Shown here: positions 12,893 to 24,204 of the stretch, piece after piece
How positions within the stretch are numbered: position 1 is the stretch's first letter
How the letters are laid out: each line of letters starts with the position of its first letter
From: Antedon mediterranea
Lineage: Eukaryota > Echinodermata > Crinoidea > Comatulida > Antedonidae
Assembly: GCF_964355755.1 (NCBI RefSeq)
Contig: NC_092673.1
Coordinates: 24,307,001-24,371,000, forward strand
Direction: 5' to 3'
DNA: 64,000 nt
Translations under genes and position numbers: made by a program
The notes under the pieces: model-generated
Database searches by the model: none
Told to the model about the DNA's origin: nothing
Seen by the model: the letters and a program-made list of their open reading frames with translations, nothing else

Positions 12893-12923
12893 TGGTGTCA
12901 GAAGTGGGATTCGAACCCACGCC
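12893..12923 (+). promoter_or_regulatory. Primer binding site for tRNA-Leu(CAA)
   Basis: Directly after the LTR, TGGTGTCAGAAGTGGGATTC continues into GAACCCACGCC. This is the complement of the CCA-tailed 3' end and T-arm of animal tRNA-Leu(CAA) as I remember that sequence. The complementarity seems to run 31 bases, far beyond the usual 18 or fewer. Confidence 0.8.
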
Positions 12924-12925
12924 TA

Positions 12926-13088
12926 CAATCGACAAATACGAAAGTTTTCTGAAGGTTCTAATTGCTCAAGAAATTTCTTGAAAATAGTAGCTGGCTCCTT
13001 TCGCTGCTCTTCCGTTAATGTCCATGTATTATATCTGCGAAGACCTTCTTCGCCTACGGCAAGAAGTATCAAAGGGACTTGTCGATCT
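12926..13088 (-). repeat. Inverted gag copy, left arm
   Basis: These 163 bases are the exact reverse complement of 13222-13384 within gag (positions pair to a constant sum of 26310, checked at several points). The arms are 133 bases apart and the Gag start codon lies in the loop. The arm begins two bases after the primer site. Confidence 0.95.
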
Positions 13089-13111
13089 ATTGTATATATC
13101 TCGTGTCAACA

Positions 13112-16100
13112 ATGACTGAACACGTTCCACGTTTTGATTGGAGCTCGCCAAATGCGGCAGATTCGTTTAAGTTATTTCAACAACGTGTTGAATTATATTT
13201 CCAAGTCAAAGGTACAGACGCAGATCGACAAGTCCCTTTGATACTTCTTGCCGTAGGCGAAGAAGGTCTTCGCAGATATAATACATGGACATTAACGGAA
13301 GAGCAGCGAAAGGAGCCAGCTACTATTTTCAAGAAATTTCTTGAGCAATTAGAACCTTCAGAAAACTTTCGTATTTGTCGATTGAAGCTAAGGAAATACA
13401 CACAAAAACAAGGGGAGTCGTTGGATGAGTTTATTAACCGATGCAAATTGCTTGCTCTGAAATGTGATTTTAACGATAGTGAATTGAATGAGCGATTGAT
13501 AGAGCAGATAATTGCTAGTACTCCCATACCGGAATTACAGAAAGATCTAATGAACAAACCAAAAGGATTTAATGTTCAAGACGCGCTCAAACTTGGTCGG
13601 AGTTACGAAGCCTCCGCCGCCCATATAAGTGAACTACAATCTATGCATGGGCAAGGACAAATCGCTAACGTTTCATCACTATTCTACCAACAACAAAAAT
13701 GTAGGAATTGTGGCACAGATCACCGTTTAGACCGTCAGGACTGTCCTGCTCGTGATGACGTATGTAGAGCATGTGGTAAGAATGGCCATTGGGCTAAGTT
13801 TTGTCTAACCAGTAAATTTAAAGATCATCGTAGTCGACCAAAATATAGAACTAATTATGCTCAAAACCACCAACGTTACCGACGGGGTCAATCCCCAAGA
13901 CAACGGGGTAGATACCAACGCAACCGCCCTTATGGATATGATAGAAATGTACATTATTTGGAACAGTCTGAACAGACGCATACTGATGATAACGATACTG
14001 ATTGCATGAATACGCAATTTGAATCATTTTCTTTCTCCTCTATACAAGTATCCAGTTTCTGTTTCCAAGACGGACCGAAACCCCGAGACGAAGCTTTCGC
14101 AAATCTCAAAGTAAAACTTGACGGCAGACCAGGCACGCATAACTTACAATTAAAAGTTGATACTGGCGCACAAGCAAACACGCTCCCACTTAGAACATAC
14201 CGTCACATGTTCCCGTACAATTTGAATACAAAAGGCTACCCACAACCAAATGCATTGGAAGCCACGCAGAACGTTTTGACGGCTTACAACGATACAAAAA
14301 TAAAATGTTTTGGTACAACAAGAATACATTGCTGTTACGAGAACTCTACATGGTTGAGTACCACATTTTTTGTTGTTGATGTTCCAGGCCCAGCTGTAAT
14401 CGGTCTTCCAACATGCGAACAACTCCGCATTGTAACACTGCACTGTAATATCAACAACACACCAACCAAATACAATCCCGTAGTTAATAACATCGAAGAA
14501 CTTATTAAACTTTACCCTGACCAGTTTGATCGTATTGGTGAATTCAAAACGATACACAAGCTTGTTGTTGATCCTAACGTTCCCAGTCGAATGAATGCAC
14601 CGAGACGTACACCTATTGCTTTAAAGGAAATGATAAAGGCTGAACTTTCAAAGATGGAGCAGTTAAATATCATAAAGCCAATTGAAGAGCCAACAGAGTG
14701 GGTAAGCTCACTAACGTATGTGACAAAAACAGATGGTAGCATTCGTGTTTGTTTGGACCCTAAATATTTAAACATGGCACTTGTCCGTCCGCAACACAGA
14801 ATTCCGACACTTGAAGAAATAAATCATAGATTCGCCAACGCAAAGTTTTTTTCCAAACTCGATGCCAAAGCTGGTTATTGGTCAGTAAAGTTAGATCACG
14901 ACAGCCAGAAACTTACCACTTTCCAAACACCCTTTGGACGCTATTGCTTCCAGCGTTTGCCTTTCGGATTGTCTGTGAGCCAGGATATATTTCAGCTTGA
15001 GATGGATCGAATCATTGGAAAATGCAAAGGTGTTTGTGGAATTGCAGACGACATAGCAGTATTTGGTTCCACTGAACAAGAACATGATGCTAACCTGATT
15101 AACTTCATGAAAGTTGCAGAACAAACCGGCCTCGTTTTAAACTCGACCAAATGTCACATCAAACAAGATAATATAACATTCTTTGGTAACGTTTATACCA
15201 ATAAGGGAATTAAACCAGACCCCAAGAAAGTTCAAGACTTAAGAGCTATGCCTGAGCCTACAAACAAAACAGAACTTCAACAATTTCTTGGAACTATGAC
15301 TTACCTCTCGTGTTTCATTAAAGACTTCAGCACGAAAACAACAGTGTTGAGAGATCTACTTAAGAAGGACGTTGAGTTCCTTTGGGAAACACATCATGCA
15401 AAAGCATTTGAAGCTTTAAAACGCGAAGTTTCCGAAACAACGTTACTACAATATTATGATGTAAACAAACCTGTCATCCTTCAATGCGACGCAAGCATAC
15501 GTGGATTAGGGGCCACACTGTTACAATATGATTGTAACGATCAACTCAAACCAATTACTTATGCAAGTAAAAGCCTTACAGACACTGAACAACGTTATGC
15601 ATGTATCGAGCGAGAACTATTATCCATTGTATTTGGAGTACAACGATTTCACACCTTTTTATTTGGACGAAGTTTCCACGTTATTACGGATCATAAGCCA
15701 TTGATAATGATAACAAATAAACCACTAACATCTGCACCTCCTAGATTACAACGGATGCTGATCAAATTACAAGGATATAATTTTACTATTGAACATTTAC
15801 CAGGAGTCAAAAATCAACTTGCCGATGGCTTATCACGTTTGCCTAATATGAATAATAATCAAATCATTGATTTGGATGTGCGTGTTGATCTTGTTCGTTT
15901 CTCCACAGAAAAAGTAACTCAACTTCAACAACAAACCACCGAAGACCCAATCCTAAACCAACTTAAAGGCATCATCACCAATGGTTGGCCGGAAAACATC
16001 AAACAGTTACCGACAGATATGCGACCATATTGGAGTTACAGAGACGAGATGTCAACCGACAACGGCCTTGTGCTTAAAGCTCAACGCATCGTAATACCCT

Positions 16101-17200
16101 CAACTATGCAACGTGATATACTGCTACAATTACATACCGCCCACCTTGGTCAAGAAAAAACAAAACTACTTGCTAAGGACACTGTATTTTGGCCGAACAT
16201 CAATAAAGACATTGACCAATTAGTTCAATCATGCTCTATATGTCAACAGCACCAACCATCACAAATGTCCGAGCCTCTCCTGCAACATGACATACCAACT
16301 AAACCATGGAGCGTACTTGGAGCTGATTTGTTTACGTTCGACGATCATCAATGGCTAATTATATCGGACTATTACTCGAAGTATCCGATCATTCGCAAAC
16401 TACCTGAATCTAGTCCAAGCAGAGTCGTCATCGATGTTTTCAAGCAAGTATTCGGCGAACATGGCGTTCCATCTAAAGTTGTAAGCGATAATGGCCCGCA
16501 TTTTTCCAGTTTCGTGTTCAAAGAATTTGCTAAAGCCTGGAGTTTCGATCATACAACTTCTTCACCCAGACGACCCCAAGGTAATGGGTACATCGAACGT
16601 CAAATACGGACGGTAAAATCAATATTAAAGAAAGCTAAACAATCGTCAACCGATTATGAACTTGCACTTCTTCATTGGAGATCTACACCAGTTAGTCAAT
16701 CTCTTCCCAGTCCAGCTCAATTATTAATGGGAAGAAAATTGAAATGCAGTCTACCAACAAAGATAAGCCTAACCAACACCAATGACTCTGACAAAATATA
16801 CGACGAATTGAAGAAAAGGCAAGAAGTTCAAAAGCATTATTATGACTTGCATGCTCGTACAAATGAACTAACCCCATTAATTCCAGGTCAACAGGTCAGA
16901 ATCCAGAACCAGAGTTCTAAATGCTGGGATCCTGCCACTATACATCGGATAGCTGACGAACCAAGATCATTCTTCGTACAGAGTCCTAATGGTAAAATCA
17001 CCAGACGAAATCGACAACACATCCGAGAAATACCAGTCAGTACGCCTGTACTACAAGAAACAACCGTACCTAACAAACCTCTCAACCCAGACCCACAGGA
17101 TAAACCAGATGTGAGCAGAACTGAGATCGAACCAGAACAACCTATAATTCGTACAAGGTCCGGACGGGAAGTGAAAATCCCTGATCGATATAAACCATGA
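13112..17200 (+). CDS. Gag-Pol polyprotein of the Ty3/gypsy element
   Basis: One frame of 1362 codons. I take ATG 13112 as the start because nothing upstream in frame is an ATG. Order: Gag capsid; two zinc knuckles at residues about 196-230 (the first atypical CX2CX3HX6C, the second canonical CRACGKNGHWAKFC); aspartic protease with DTGA near 350; reverse transcriptase with LDAKAGYW, LPFGLS and IADD at 644-647, replacing the usual YxDD; RNase H from QCDAS near 789, with TDHKPL; integrase with an HHCC finger near 1005-1050 and catalytic D1072, D1126 and E1162, a DX35E spacing. The C-terminus, RTRSGREVKIPDRY, is of the usual gypsy type. There is no frameshift between gag and pol and no internal stop. 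It encodes the proteins for its own reverse transcription and integration. Membership of a Mag-like lineage is possible but untested. Confidence 0.96.
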   Translation: MTEHVPRFDWSSPNAADSFKLFQQRVELYFQVKGTDADRQVPLILLAVGEEGLRRYNTWTLTEEQRKEPATIFKKFLEQLEPSENFRICRLKLRKYTQKQGESLDEFINRCKLLALKCDFNDSELNERLIEQIIASTPIPELQKDLMNKPKGFNVQDALKLGRSYEASAAHISELQSMHGQGQIANVSSLFYQQQKCRNCGTDHRLDRQDCPARDDVCRACGKNGHWAKFCLTSKFKDHRSRPKYRTNYAQNHQRYRRGQSPRQRGRYQRNRPYGYDRNVHYLEQSEQTHTDDNDTDCMNTQFESFSFSSIQVSSFCFQDGPKPRDEAFANLKVKLDGRPGTHNLQLKVDTGAQANTLPLRTYRHMFPYNLNTKGYPQPNALEATQNVLTAYNDTKIKCFGTTRIHCCYENSTWLSTTFFVVDVPGPAVIGLPTCEQLRIVTLHCNINNTPTKYNPVVNNIEELIKLYPDQFDRIGEFKTIHKLVVDPNVPSRMNAPRRTPIALKEMIKAELSKMEQLNIIKPIEEPTEWVSSLTYVTKTDGSIRVCLDPKYLNMALVRPQHRIPTLEEINHRFANAKFFSKLDAKAGYWSVKLDHDSQKLTTFQTPFGRYCFQRLPFGLSVSQDIFQLEMDRIIGKCKGVCGIADDIAVFGSTEQEHDANLINFMKVAEQTGLVLNSTKCHIKQDNITFFGNVYTNKGIKPDPKKVQDLRAMPEPTNKTELQQFLGTMTYLSCFIKDFSTKTTVLRDLLKKDVEFLWETHHAKAFEALKREVSETTLLQYYDVNKPVILQCDASIRGLGATLLQYDCNDQLKPITYASKSLTDTEQRYACIERELLSIVFGVQRFHTFLFGRSFHVITDHKPLIMITNKPLTSAPPRLQRMLIKLQGYNFTIEHLPGVKNQLADGLSRLPNMNNNQIIDLDVRVDLVRFSTEKVTQLQQQTTEDPILNQLKGIITNGWPENIKQLPTDMRPYWSYRDEMSTDNGLVLKAQRIVIPSTMQRDILLQLHTAHLGQEKTKLLAKDTVFWPNINKDIDQLVQSCSICQQHQPSQMSEPLLQHDIPTKPWSVLGADLFTFDDHQWLIISDYYSKYPIIRKLPESSPSRVVIDVFKQVFGEHGVPSKVVSDNGPHFSSFVFKEFAKAWSFDHTTSSPRRPQGNGYIERQIRTVKSILKKAKQSSTDYELALLHWRSTPVSQSLPSPAQLLMGRKLKCSLPTKISLTNTNDSDKIYDELKKRQEVQKHYYDLHARTNELTPLIPGQQVRIQNQSSKCWDPATIHRIADEPRSFFVQSPNGKITRRNRQHIREIPVSTPVLQETTVPNKPLNPDPQDKPDVSRTEIEPEQPIIRTRSGREVKIPDRYKP
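13222..13384 (+). repeat. Inverted gag copy, right arm (within gag)
   Basis: Codes for Gag residues about 38-91 and is the source-like arm of the 163-bp inverted repeat. The frame is open through it, which suggests this is the original copy and the leader arm is the duplicate. Confidence 0.95.
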
Positions 17201-17388
17201 TACGAACTACGAATACCTCAAAATTGTAACGATATTGCGAACATTTATAACTTAATTTTTTTTTTTTTTTGACTGTATGATATTTTGCTAGTATGTTGTT
17301 TCAAGTTTGCTGTGAAGGGGATGTTGTTATATATTCTAAATGTTTATATTCTAAAAAATCTAAAAAAAAACTTTCTATTTTTGTCGAT

Positions 17389-17396
17389 AAGGGGGA
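17389..17396 (+). promoter_or_regulatory. Polypurine tract
   Basis: AAGGGGGA directly abuts the TGTA start of the 3' LTR, the expected place for plus-strand priming. Confidence 0.85.
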
Positions 17397-17565
17397 TGTA
17401 ATATGGTGGCGCTAGACCCCAATTTGCATACACACCTGAGTGGTGGCGTGCTAGGTATTACTGTATATAAAGGACGTGTTGTTTTGCCATTAAACACTTG
17501 TACTTATCGTAACTTACATGGTTGTCTCTCTGTCTCATTTCTTTCGTTTAACACCAGACTTTACA
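17397..17565 (+). repeat. 3' LTR (169 bp)
   Basis: Same sequence as the 5' LTR, including TATATAA at 17464. Followed by the target duplicate ATAC. Confidence 0.96.
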
Positions 17566-17945
17566 ATACAAATAAACTTTATACTGACAGTTCCTTCTCA
17601 ACGTTTGTATTAATTAATAATTACCAAAAATATAAACGTCGTAGTGGTGTATCGTGACATGTACTTTAATATTTCAATCGATTATGACAGTGACAGTTTT
17701 AACAAAGTATTAAATCGCAAATGTTTTAGGCCTACTGTATTTAGAGGTATATTATTTATAGGCCTATAAAACATGAACAAAATATTTCGTTACTCAGTGG
17801 ATAAAGAATATATTTAAAAATTGTTCCTCTTTGTACCTATCCGCTTTCCCATCCCTCAACCCTAATGTTACATAGCGAGGAGGCTTCGCATTTTCCTATC
17901 TCCTCCTACGATAATTGTTTTTAATAGCTGAAAACCGGTTGAACA

Positions 17946-18083
17946 GCTAGAGTACACCATCATAATGTTGAAGACAGGCCGATTTTCTTTAAAAAAATAC
18001 TATTTTGATAGATTGCTAGAGTACACCATCATAATGTTGAAGACAGGCCGATTTTCTTTAAAAAATACTATTTTGATAGATTT
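17946..18083. repeat. 69-bp tandem duplication inside Helitron A
   Basis: The block GCTAGAGTACACCATCATAA... occurs twice in a row with a 69-base period. The corresponding place near 12340 has it once. Confidence 0.9.
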
Positions 18084-20254
18084 AATATACGATTATACAA
18101 ATGTATTGATTTGCGATGAATGGAACATCCCAATCTCTCAGTCTGCCAGAGTTTGGTTTAACACAAGTACTGTAGGTAAATTTATGAGCCCTTGGTTTAA
18201 CACATACGGTAGGTAAATATATGGGCCCTTTGAGAATAAACTTGCAATAGGTTCGGAAAATGTTAAAAACCAATTTCTATTATTTGAATCGGTAAACAGT
18301 TTCCATTTATTATACATTGATAATGAAACATGAAATATTCCTATTTATGTCCCTCGAGGTTCATTACAATTTATATTTAGTAGTCCCACGGACTTCATCT
18401 TAGCCACTCCCCCGAGTGCTAAGGCCAAATTTATGATACCCTACTTTCTATGTAAGTTTAGTTACAGTTAGTTCTTGACGATAATACAACGAATTTAGGT
18501 TACACCCTTCGGCCGCGAAAACGTTTCTGTACAAATATGATACCGATTGGCTTTATTTCATTCAACAGCGACCATAATCTCGCCAATTACAGGATAGATA
18601 AACTATTTTATTATTGATGTGCTTATAAATTAAGACTCATGTAAACAGCTTGATTACATCATTTTACAGACAAACGAAACTTTTTTAAACCTACTGTTTC
18701 AATAACTGAGTATAATACTGTATACGTTTTCATAAGTAAGTGCATATACATTTTCGTGTTTTCATTGACGAGATTGTAATAGTAACTTCAGTAACTATTA
18801 CAGTACTTATTTATTATACGACACAAGACAATTGTATCTGACAGGTACGTACATTATTCTAAAAAATAAGTCTAGATAGATCCCTTAGGCGTCATAAATC
18901 ACAGGCCAACAAATCAGTACTCATGACAGAAATTCGACCCAGTTTGGTTCACACAAATGTTTACAGGAATTTCAACACCACAACCGATGATTTGCCCTAA
19001 ATATTTAGGTAGACTACAGTTTAATTTTTCACTGAATAGGAGCTTGCATTTCCGATTTTCATTTCGCAGAATGTCTAGGTCTATTTATTTAGTTTGGTTC
19101 TTATAATATATAAATACAATCAACTTTATTACTGCGGTTCCATCACCACCACCACGTGTCGCCCAATTCCCGTACATACATTTCCATTTCTCCCTAATTT
19201 CTTTAATCCACATAAATTAATTGTCCTTTATGGAATCCAGTATTGGTTTTGTTGTCTCTATTTCTGAATACCCCAATTAGGGGGACACTTCCGTTTTTGT
19301 TTAGTGTCCCAAAAAAGTCCCCGTCCGTGGATTCTACTGTATTCGAGAACCATCTGTGAGCACCCCTAGATGGTACGCGAGCGAAGCGAGCGTGCCATCT
19401 AGTAAGACACAATTACCACTACACAAATTGACTTTATATTGTGTATTGTATGTTCATTTATGTTGTACCAAATGCATATTACACTCAATATATAGTATAT
19501 AATATGTTATGCAAATACTATGGTAGCGAAATTAAGCCTACTCCATTATATTAAATTTGCTACTCTTGGTAATATCATGTTTCATATAATTCAACATGGC
19601 TCAAAGAATTTTTTTTGTATTGATAACAATGCTGAAATTATTAAATATATTATGGAATATAAATATAGCCCTAAAAAGTAAATTAAAAGATTTGCATTTT
19701 ATTGGTAACCAAAAATAAAAATCAGAGGAAAAGCAAAGAGGTTTTAAGTGTTGTTAGTAGTACTTCAATTGCTATGCAGCTGCCTTCATTATGACTGGCT
19801 GCTAAGGGAAGAAACAATACAGTCATAGCAGAGCGTGTTCTTATTAGCAGAAGCAATAAACGAGCACAGTGAAAGTTGGCCTTGATGTAGTACATGGTGG
19901 TACAGTATTTCTATTCATTTCATTAAAAGCAAGATAGACACTAAAGGATATTAGAACCATGCTTGTTAGTTGATTTATCTATTTTTGTTGGGGAAAAATG
20001 TCTTATTCAAATTATTACAAGGTCCCTACATTGGAGGCTGTAGACTTCAGCAGAAGTACAAGTCGGGAGTGAGTAAATCAATTATTGATTATTTCTTTAT
20101 TTTTTATATACAAATAAGTTTTTGTTTTGCTTTTTTGCGTGAATTATACATGACATATTATTTACAAATAGATCATGAATTGTTTTAATACATTTCAAGT
20201 TTGGTCATATTAAAAGTGTATAGCCTACAGTCTTGTCAAACGAACAAAATCTGT

Positions 20255-20360
20255 CGTGTAAGATAAAGTATATTATGAAGTAACCAAGTTTTAATTTTAT
20301 TTCTGATATATCTAGCTTTACCAGTGGTATCTAGCACTGTAACCAGTTATCTCAAAAGCA
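20255..20360 (+). repeat. Paralogous empty site of the 6.9-kb MITE
   Basis: AAGATAAAGTA..AAGTAACCAA..TTTCT..ATATCTAGCTTTACCA, then GTGGTA, then TCTAGCACTGTAACCAG matches 6856-6918 joined to 7909-7930. It shows the sequence before that MITE inserted. Confidence 0.8.
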
Positions 20361-20767
20361 CTACAACATCCCAAGTACATCTTTAGTAAATTCATTTCAT
20401 GTTCTACAATTGTAGTGCACTGAAATTTAGCAAACGAGAAAATCAACTTGCTAATAATATATCATATTATAGAAATAATATGATTATCCGTTTTGTATAT
20501 TAATGTTTAGCTTTTGTTTTGTAATTTTAAGGCGTCTCTCCATTTCTGGAGGCTTTTTTTTAAATAAATAAATTGAAATTGTTCCGGGAGGTGGTCTCTT
20601 TACTTTCTGTATGGCAGCAAAATGTTATATAAATACGTACTTAAATAAGAAGTGAACACAGGTGGTTATTAGAAGTCATTTTGAAAAAAAAATTATTAGA
20701 TTGGGAGAAGGCCATCTAATCATACAAATTAATATATGTTGTAAGTTTCTTTTTGTCATGTGTATAC

Positions 20768-20880
20768 AGTAGAACCCCTTCTTTGGGTCATTAAAGAGGA
20801 CACTTCTATGTAAATGAACAAAGAGAAATAATTGACCTTAAAGACCATGCCCTTTAAGCACTTGGTTCTTAAGTCTCTCT
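20768..20880 (+). repeat. Dispersed 'CAGTAGAACCC / GGACACT' repeat
   Basis: CAGTAGAACCCCTTCTTTGG, then AAAGAGGACACTTCTATG, shared in diverged form with 29405-29590, 46735-47040, 48003-48140, 54100-54275 and 56100-56205. No coding capacity. The class is unknown. Confidence 0.6.
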
Positions 20881-21162
20881 TATATGGACTTAAAGCTGGT
20901 AGTTCAGTGTACATATTTCAGTCATATTCACCTTAATAAAGATTCCAGTTTCATCTTTTGAAAGAGTTGAAAGCTACCCCGATGTACTAGTCCATTGCAG
21001 CCCGTTATTGTTGCAGATAAGAGACCGTCATTTAGTGGCAGCTTGACACTAAGGGGCTCATCTTCCAATGCACTTTGTATATATAAGTACATATAAATAA
21101 AAATAATTTATTATTTTTAATATTATACGGTTATTCGGTTGTGGTTCAACCCTCATTTACTT

Positions 21163-21797
21163 AAAGACCCCTTCCCTGCAATTTTGGACGTTTTTTGGAA
21201 AATAATACATATATATCACTTTAAAAACATTAAACCATGTCATTCCTTGTCTTAAATGTACGTTTTATGGTAAATTATGATAAAAAGTGAGAAACAATGC
21301 ACTACATAAGTAGCTCGCGGCGATCGACCTCTCGTGGACGGTCTTAGGCCTAGCCTAGCTTGGCTTAGTTTTGTAGGCCTACACTGGTAAACATCGGTAA
21401 CGTTCGAACATCATACACTTAGCTATATGCCTAGCCTGACGTTGTATAGTTGCTGCATTAATTGTCTTTCTATTTTTGCCAGACTCCGTTGATACAAATT
21501 GGGGAAAACCCGGTATTTTCGCTGAAAAGTTAGGAGTCTTCCATTTGTTTTGGCCTCACGATCGATCGAAAAGTAGGCGAATTACAGGTGAAAAACAAAA
21601 ATATCAATCCGCGCGCAATGCATTTTGGGATTTATAGCGGGCCGCTATAATTATTAGAATCGACTTATTTTTCACATTTTTAACCGTTTAAAGACGAAAA
21701 AAGTTATCGCAATAGGACCATATAGTATTATTTTTACATTAAATATAGTTTGTGATCTTAAATTAGATCTAAAAAACGTAGGGAAGGGGGCTTTAAA
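21163..21797. mobile_element. MITE-like element, ~635 bp
   Basis: The inverted termini TTAAAGACCCCTTCCCTGC and GTAGGGAAGGGGGCTTTAAA bound a region that includes ACATTAAACCATGTCATTCC and several AGGCCTA motifs. A diverged copy of the left half lies at 58837-59250. Confidence 0.7.
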
Positions 21798-23960
21798 TTA
21801 TATTGATAACATTTTTTAACCATTTGAGACCATGCATGTGGTTGTCCAGTTCACTCTACTCTCCCTACTCCATCAGAGTAAATAATTTATTCAGTATCTT
21901 GGCAAATACTATGATACAGTACACATTTTCAAGTTTAATAGCGTAAATACAGTGTATTTTACAGTACATATATCCATCTATATAGAAATTTGTCAAATTA
22001 CAAAAGGACAAATCTGTTGATGCAAGGTAGGATTTCTACTCTTGAGAATGAATCCTTTGAGTTACAATAGAAACAATTGTAGTCTAATGAGTAAAAATGA
22101 TCATTAGTACAAAAGGACTATTACACTCATTTAAACGTCAAGACAGATATTTGTTACCATAATGATAAAACTATAATTCTATGCATAATGTCCAATTTGT
22201 CTTGTCTAACACAGAGGAAAGGGATTAGGTATTAGTTTCTATTGAATAAATTAATTATATTTTGTATAAATTAAATATAAAGGCAGGCCTACTTTTGTAT
22301 ATTGTTCATACTCGACACTATTTCGTTTTTCTTTAAATTATGAAATGTGAATTTTGCTTTAGTTGTGTAACAAAATACATTTTATATCTATGTTTAAATT
22401 GAAACTTATATAGTATTATTTTAATGATTTTAAAAGAATGAAATGCTAAAAACAGTAGAAATATTTTTTGAATTAAAATTAGTACACCTTTTCAGTCTAA
22501 TACTTAAATTGCCAGAACAAATCCATCATTATGAAGTAAATCCGACAAGCCTCGTTACAACTTGCAGATGTCATGAAAAATAATGGGAAAACGCAAGAAA
22601 AAGTACCTTTGCAATCTTCCTTTGGCGATAAGACTAATTTAGCCATTCATGAGGTACTAGTTTAATTTAAAAGATTACTTAAATATTTGATGTTGAAGAT
22701 CCAAGAAGCATAATGTAAATAGGTTATAGTTGACAATCCTATATCTTGTATTGACTAATATATCGTCTAACATATAAATATCAATATTGTTTGACCAGCT
22801 GTACTGTTTATACATTAACGACCACATACTATAAACAATGTCCTCAGTTTCCAGTTAAACTTAAGGACCAGTAATAATACATTTAACATTTATTATTAAC
22901 ACACTATAGCTATATGAACTCTCTATGTTGATAACTCGCTGTACGTGTACGTACTAAGGCTGGTGTAATTTATGCAATTCGTAATGTAATTCGTAATGTA
23001 ATTCATAGATTAAAATTCCAAAATGTTCATTATCGTCTTAATGTATGAATATAAATATTGTTTGATCAGCTGTATTGTACATTAATCACCACATAGTATA
23101 AACAATATTAACACACTTGGTAACCAGCTATGATACAGTCTATTTTCCATTTTATAACTCTTAGGTTACGTCCTCACGTACAGTCGTAAAGGTAATCAAC
23201 AGATTAAAATGCCAAGATGTTCACACAAACATCATTCGTTATAATTATCACAGAAATCAGAATACCTATTTTTGTTTACACGTGATAGATGATGGCCATC
23301 TCTTTTTTTTTTAATGGGGCCATTCCTTGAAATACAACCATCTTATTTAACTTCAATTCTTTCCTAAACGTTAGCTCCAAAATGATCTCTGTTTTGATTA
23401 TAAAAACTTAGAAGGGACATATTACCAAAATAAAAAATATTTGTGCATAATGATAATGTCCTTAATTAAAATTGGTTCAAGGATTTTGATATTATTAAGA
23501 AGTTTTCTAATGTACTGCAGTAATTGTTCTATCAAGGCCTTATTTCAATTTTTATAAAATGAACTTAGAATTTAATTGACTATTTTTATAGTGCCCAATC
23601 AAATGTAATAGGAAATTTTATAGCTTTCTATTAGAGAGATTAGGGATAATTTCAGCAACATATTGTGTATTGAAACTAGCACTATTTATGATTCCATTTT
23701 TTATAAAAATCGATTGTAGCAAAACAACAAACATCATTTTAGTAACTATGATTGAAATATATATTTATACTGGGTATCTCACTGTACCTAGCTTTTGTTG
23801 GTATATTAAAATTCAAATGTATTTACTTCAACAAAGTACACATTGTTGAATATACAAAAGTACATGTAAACAATAAAATATATGGAAAATACAAATATTT
23901 TAAATATTACAAAGATTTAAAGTACTATCAAATGTTTTTTATTAAAGCACAGTGCTTTAC
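21798..23960. other. No gene recognised
   Basis: Very AT-rich. Short similar blocks near 22760-22830 and 23045-23105 (ATATAAATATTGTTTGA..CAGCTGTA) indicate an old local duplication. Nothing else is recognised. Confidence 0.45.
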
Positions 23961-24136
23961 TTTATAGAAGCTTAATAATTATATGAAGATATGTAAATAT
24001 CGTATGTTTGTAGAGTTTGACAAAGCCAAACTTGTCATAAATTTGTAAGTCTTGCAATAAACTTATAAATCTAAATGAAACTTGCAATATACTTGTAAGT
24101 CTAGATTTAAACTCATCACCTGGGACGTCTTGTTGC

Positions 24137-24204
24137 AATAATAATAATAATAATAATAATAAGATTTTTAAAGCGCACATACCACTCCAGAGTGCTCAAG
24201 GCGC
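24137..24204 (-). repeat. Retroelement 3' tail with (ATT)n
   Basis: On the minus strand, GCGCCTTGAGCACTCTGGAG, then GTGCGCTTTAAAAATC, then an ATT run: the same layout as the tails at 10.4 and 44.6 kb. Confidence 0.5.

Larger units (their letters stand above)
12724..17565 (+). mobile_element. Complete Ty3/gypsy LTR retrotransposon
   Basis: Two 169-bp LTRs look identical base for base and flank a primer site, one Gag-Pol frame and a polypurine tract. The 4-base duplication ATAC lies at 12720-12723 and 17566-17569. LTR identity and an unbroken frame indicate a very recent insertion, and the target is Helitron copy A. No env frame follows pol. LTRs of 169 bp are short for the group. Confidence 0.97.
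11992..19402 (+). mobile_element. Helitron (copy A), split by a gypsy element
   Basis: The 5' end is A|TCTATATATAAATTTACG at 11992. The 3' end is a GC-rich hairpin (GGTACGCGAGCGAAGCGAGC, from about 19370) closing in CTAG|T at 19402. TC at the start, hairpin plus CTAG at the end, and A/T flanks without target duplication are Helitron hallmarks. Without the retrotransposon the copy is about 2.57 kb. No Rep-helicase frame is visible, so it is non-autonomous. It is longer than the 1.46-kb copy B partly because a block starting GCGAGGAGGCTTCGCATTT is present twice (near 12268 and 17876). Confidence 0.75.

Noticed and set aside
12730-12981. Short frame starting in the 5' LTR (and its twin at 17403)
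   Set aside because: It is LTR and primer-site sequence read as protein; the GFEPTP part is the tRNA complement.
13079-13111. Upstream extension of the Gag frame by 11 codons
   Set aside because: It opens with TTG, not ATG, and part of it lies in the inverted repeat arm. ATG 13112 is the natural start.
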